From: Lachnospiraceae bacterium
GTDB lineage: Bacteria > Bacillota_A > Clostridia > Lachnospirales > Lachnospiraceae
Length of the DNA stretch: 51,352 bases
Assembly (NCBI GenBank): GCA_017620345.1
Contig: JAFZQP010000136.1
Location: 1-51,352, forward strand
Direction: 5' to 3'
The notes beneath the pieces are model-generated. The model was not told the origin of the DNA. It did no database searches and worked only from the letters and a program-made list of their open reading frames with translations. Of this stretch, positions 50,743 through 51,352 are shown piece by piece. Position 1 is the stretch's first letter; every line of letters starts with the position of its first letter. Position numbers and translations under genes: made by a program.

Positions 50743-51352
50743 ATGAAAAAAAAGTCAGCGGCCTTTGTAACAATTTTTTTATGTATCTTGCTGAGCATGT
50801 GTATCGTCGATCCAATGATTACATGGGCAGGGGAAGAAATGGTAACAGTTGAATCGATAAACGAAGATATATCGAGGGATGGTATAGATAGAACAATATA
50901 CAATATAGAAGAAGATACAGAAAAAGAGGCTTCTTTTTTTAATGACCCTGAGTTCTCATTTTATTTTTATAAAATAAAACTTAACGGACAAAATTTGACC
51001 GTAAACGGAAACCTAAATCTAAATGCAATTCCAATAGATACAGGTGAAAACGGTACTTTGATCGTTAATGGAAATTTTACGACTTCAGAAGCTGTCTCTA
51101 TTCAGGAGGGCGGAACTGTTGATATCGCAGGTAATTATATCCAGACAAAAAACAATCTATATTTGGGAACTAATTCAAGATTAAAAGTTCGGGATAGTAT
51201 TACATTTTCCGGTACGGGAAGTATGTGGAAGGCAGAACCGACAGCCAGAGCCATAGTCGGCGGTGATTTTCTCTATAAGACCACAGCCGGTTTTCCTACA
51301 GCGGTAACAGGAAACAATGCGAAGTGGACAATATCGGGATCAGTAAAACAGG
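50743..51352 (+). CDS. Secreted beta-helix-like surface protein, 5' part only
   Basis: At least 203 residues; the gene runs off the window. ATG 50743 opens a signal peptide (MKKKSAAFVTIFLCILLSMC, cleavage probably after WAG). An ATG seven bases earlier is in another frame that soon stops. The mature part has repeated short strands with spaced Asn/Gly (LTVNGNLNLN, LIVNGNFTTS, VDIAGNYIQT, LKVRDSITF), a pattern typical of right-handed beta-helix adhesins or pectate-lyase-like folds. Codon use is AT-rich. The full function cannot be judged from the part present. Confidence 0.78.
   Translation, partial: MKKKSAAFVTIFLCILLSMCIVDPMITWAGEEMVTVESINEDISRDGIDRTIYNIEEDTEKEASFFNDPEFSFYFYKIKLNGQNLTVNGNLNLNAIPIDTGENGTLIVNGNFTTSEAVSIQEGGTVDIAGNYIQTKNNLYLGTNSRLKVRDSITFSGTGSMWKAEPTARAIVGGDFLYKTTAGFPTAVTGNNAKWTISGSVKQ

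Noticed and set aside
1..51352. tRNA, rRNA, insertion sequences, prophage or attachment sites
   Set aside because: None was recognised by reading the sequence; a covariance-model scan would be needed to exclude small RNAs.

Overview
The window looks like chromosomal DNA of a Gram-positive, low-to-moderate GC anaerobe of the Clostridia, most likely a Lachnospiraceae (Butyrivibrio-like) bacterium. This is inferred from strong AGGAGG-type ribosome binding sites, sigma-A promoters, the DUF1836, DegV and hybrid-kinase gene families, surface proteins with InlB-type B-repeats, and a radical-SAM glutamate 2,3-aminomutase. I saw no rRNA, tRNA, CRISPR array, insertion sequence or phage gene by eye.

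Layout. (1) 0.27-2.95 kb: a LysR regulator divergent from a small operon (unknown protein, aldo/keto reductase, SCP2-like protein), with a near-perfect operator palindrome between them. (2) 3.36-12.79 kb, minus strand: a tightly packed six-gene operon. In transcription order it encodes an SNF-type Na+ symporter, a STAS-phosphotransferase fusion, an NMN-adenylyltransferase-like enzyme, a MATE transporter fused to an RsbW-like ATPase, a DHH phosphoesterase and a TIR-membrane-beta-propeller receptor. (3) 12.93-26.09 kb, plus strand: a second TIR receptor, then a signalling block of three hybrid histidine kinases (one with an HPt domain, one ending in a DegV lipid-binding domain), a response regulator carrying both GGDEF and HD-GYP domains, and an acyltransferase. 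(4) 26.1-34.2 kb: SPFH protein, lipid kinase, patatin lipase, a cytosolic sugar-receptor-like diguanylate cyclase, a DUF1836 protein, a stand-alone DegV protein and a MATE transporter. (5) 34.2-40.3 kb: a NUDIX gene and a dlt-like operon (adenylation enzyme, carrier protein, MBOAT, SGNH protein) ending in a KamA-family enzyme whose substrate-site residues match glutamate 2,3-aminomutase. (6) 40.3-46.4 kb: purA, a YgjP-like metallopeptidase, a membrane-anchored B-repeat surface protein, an unlisted 49-residue gene, and a tRNA-dihydrouridine synthase. (7) 46.5-51.35 kb: a large secreted protein, a VapBC-type toxin-antitoxin pair, a probable gene remnant, and the start of another secreted protein cut by the window end. 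Region 7 looks more AT-rich and accessory.

How the parts may work together. Regions 2 and 3 read as one membrane-signalling neighbourhood: two TIR receptors of the same design sit on either side of a shared divergent control region, next to a putative partner switch (a transporter-tethered kinase and a STAS domain) and to NAD- and nucleotide-processing enzymes. Region 5 suggests modification of the cell envelope with an unusual amino acid, possibly beta-glutamate. Across the window, six genes start at or within about four bases of the predicted transcription start, with an extended -10 box and no ribosome binding site. Leaderless translation therefore seems common here.
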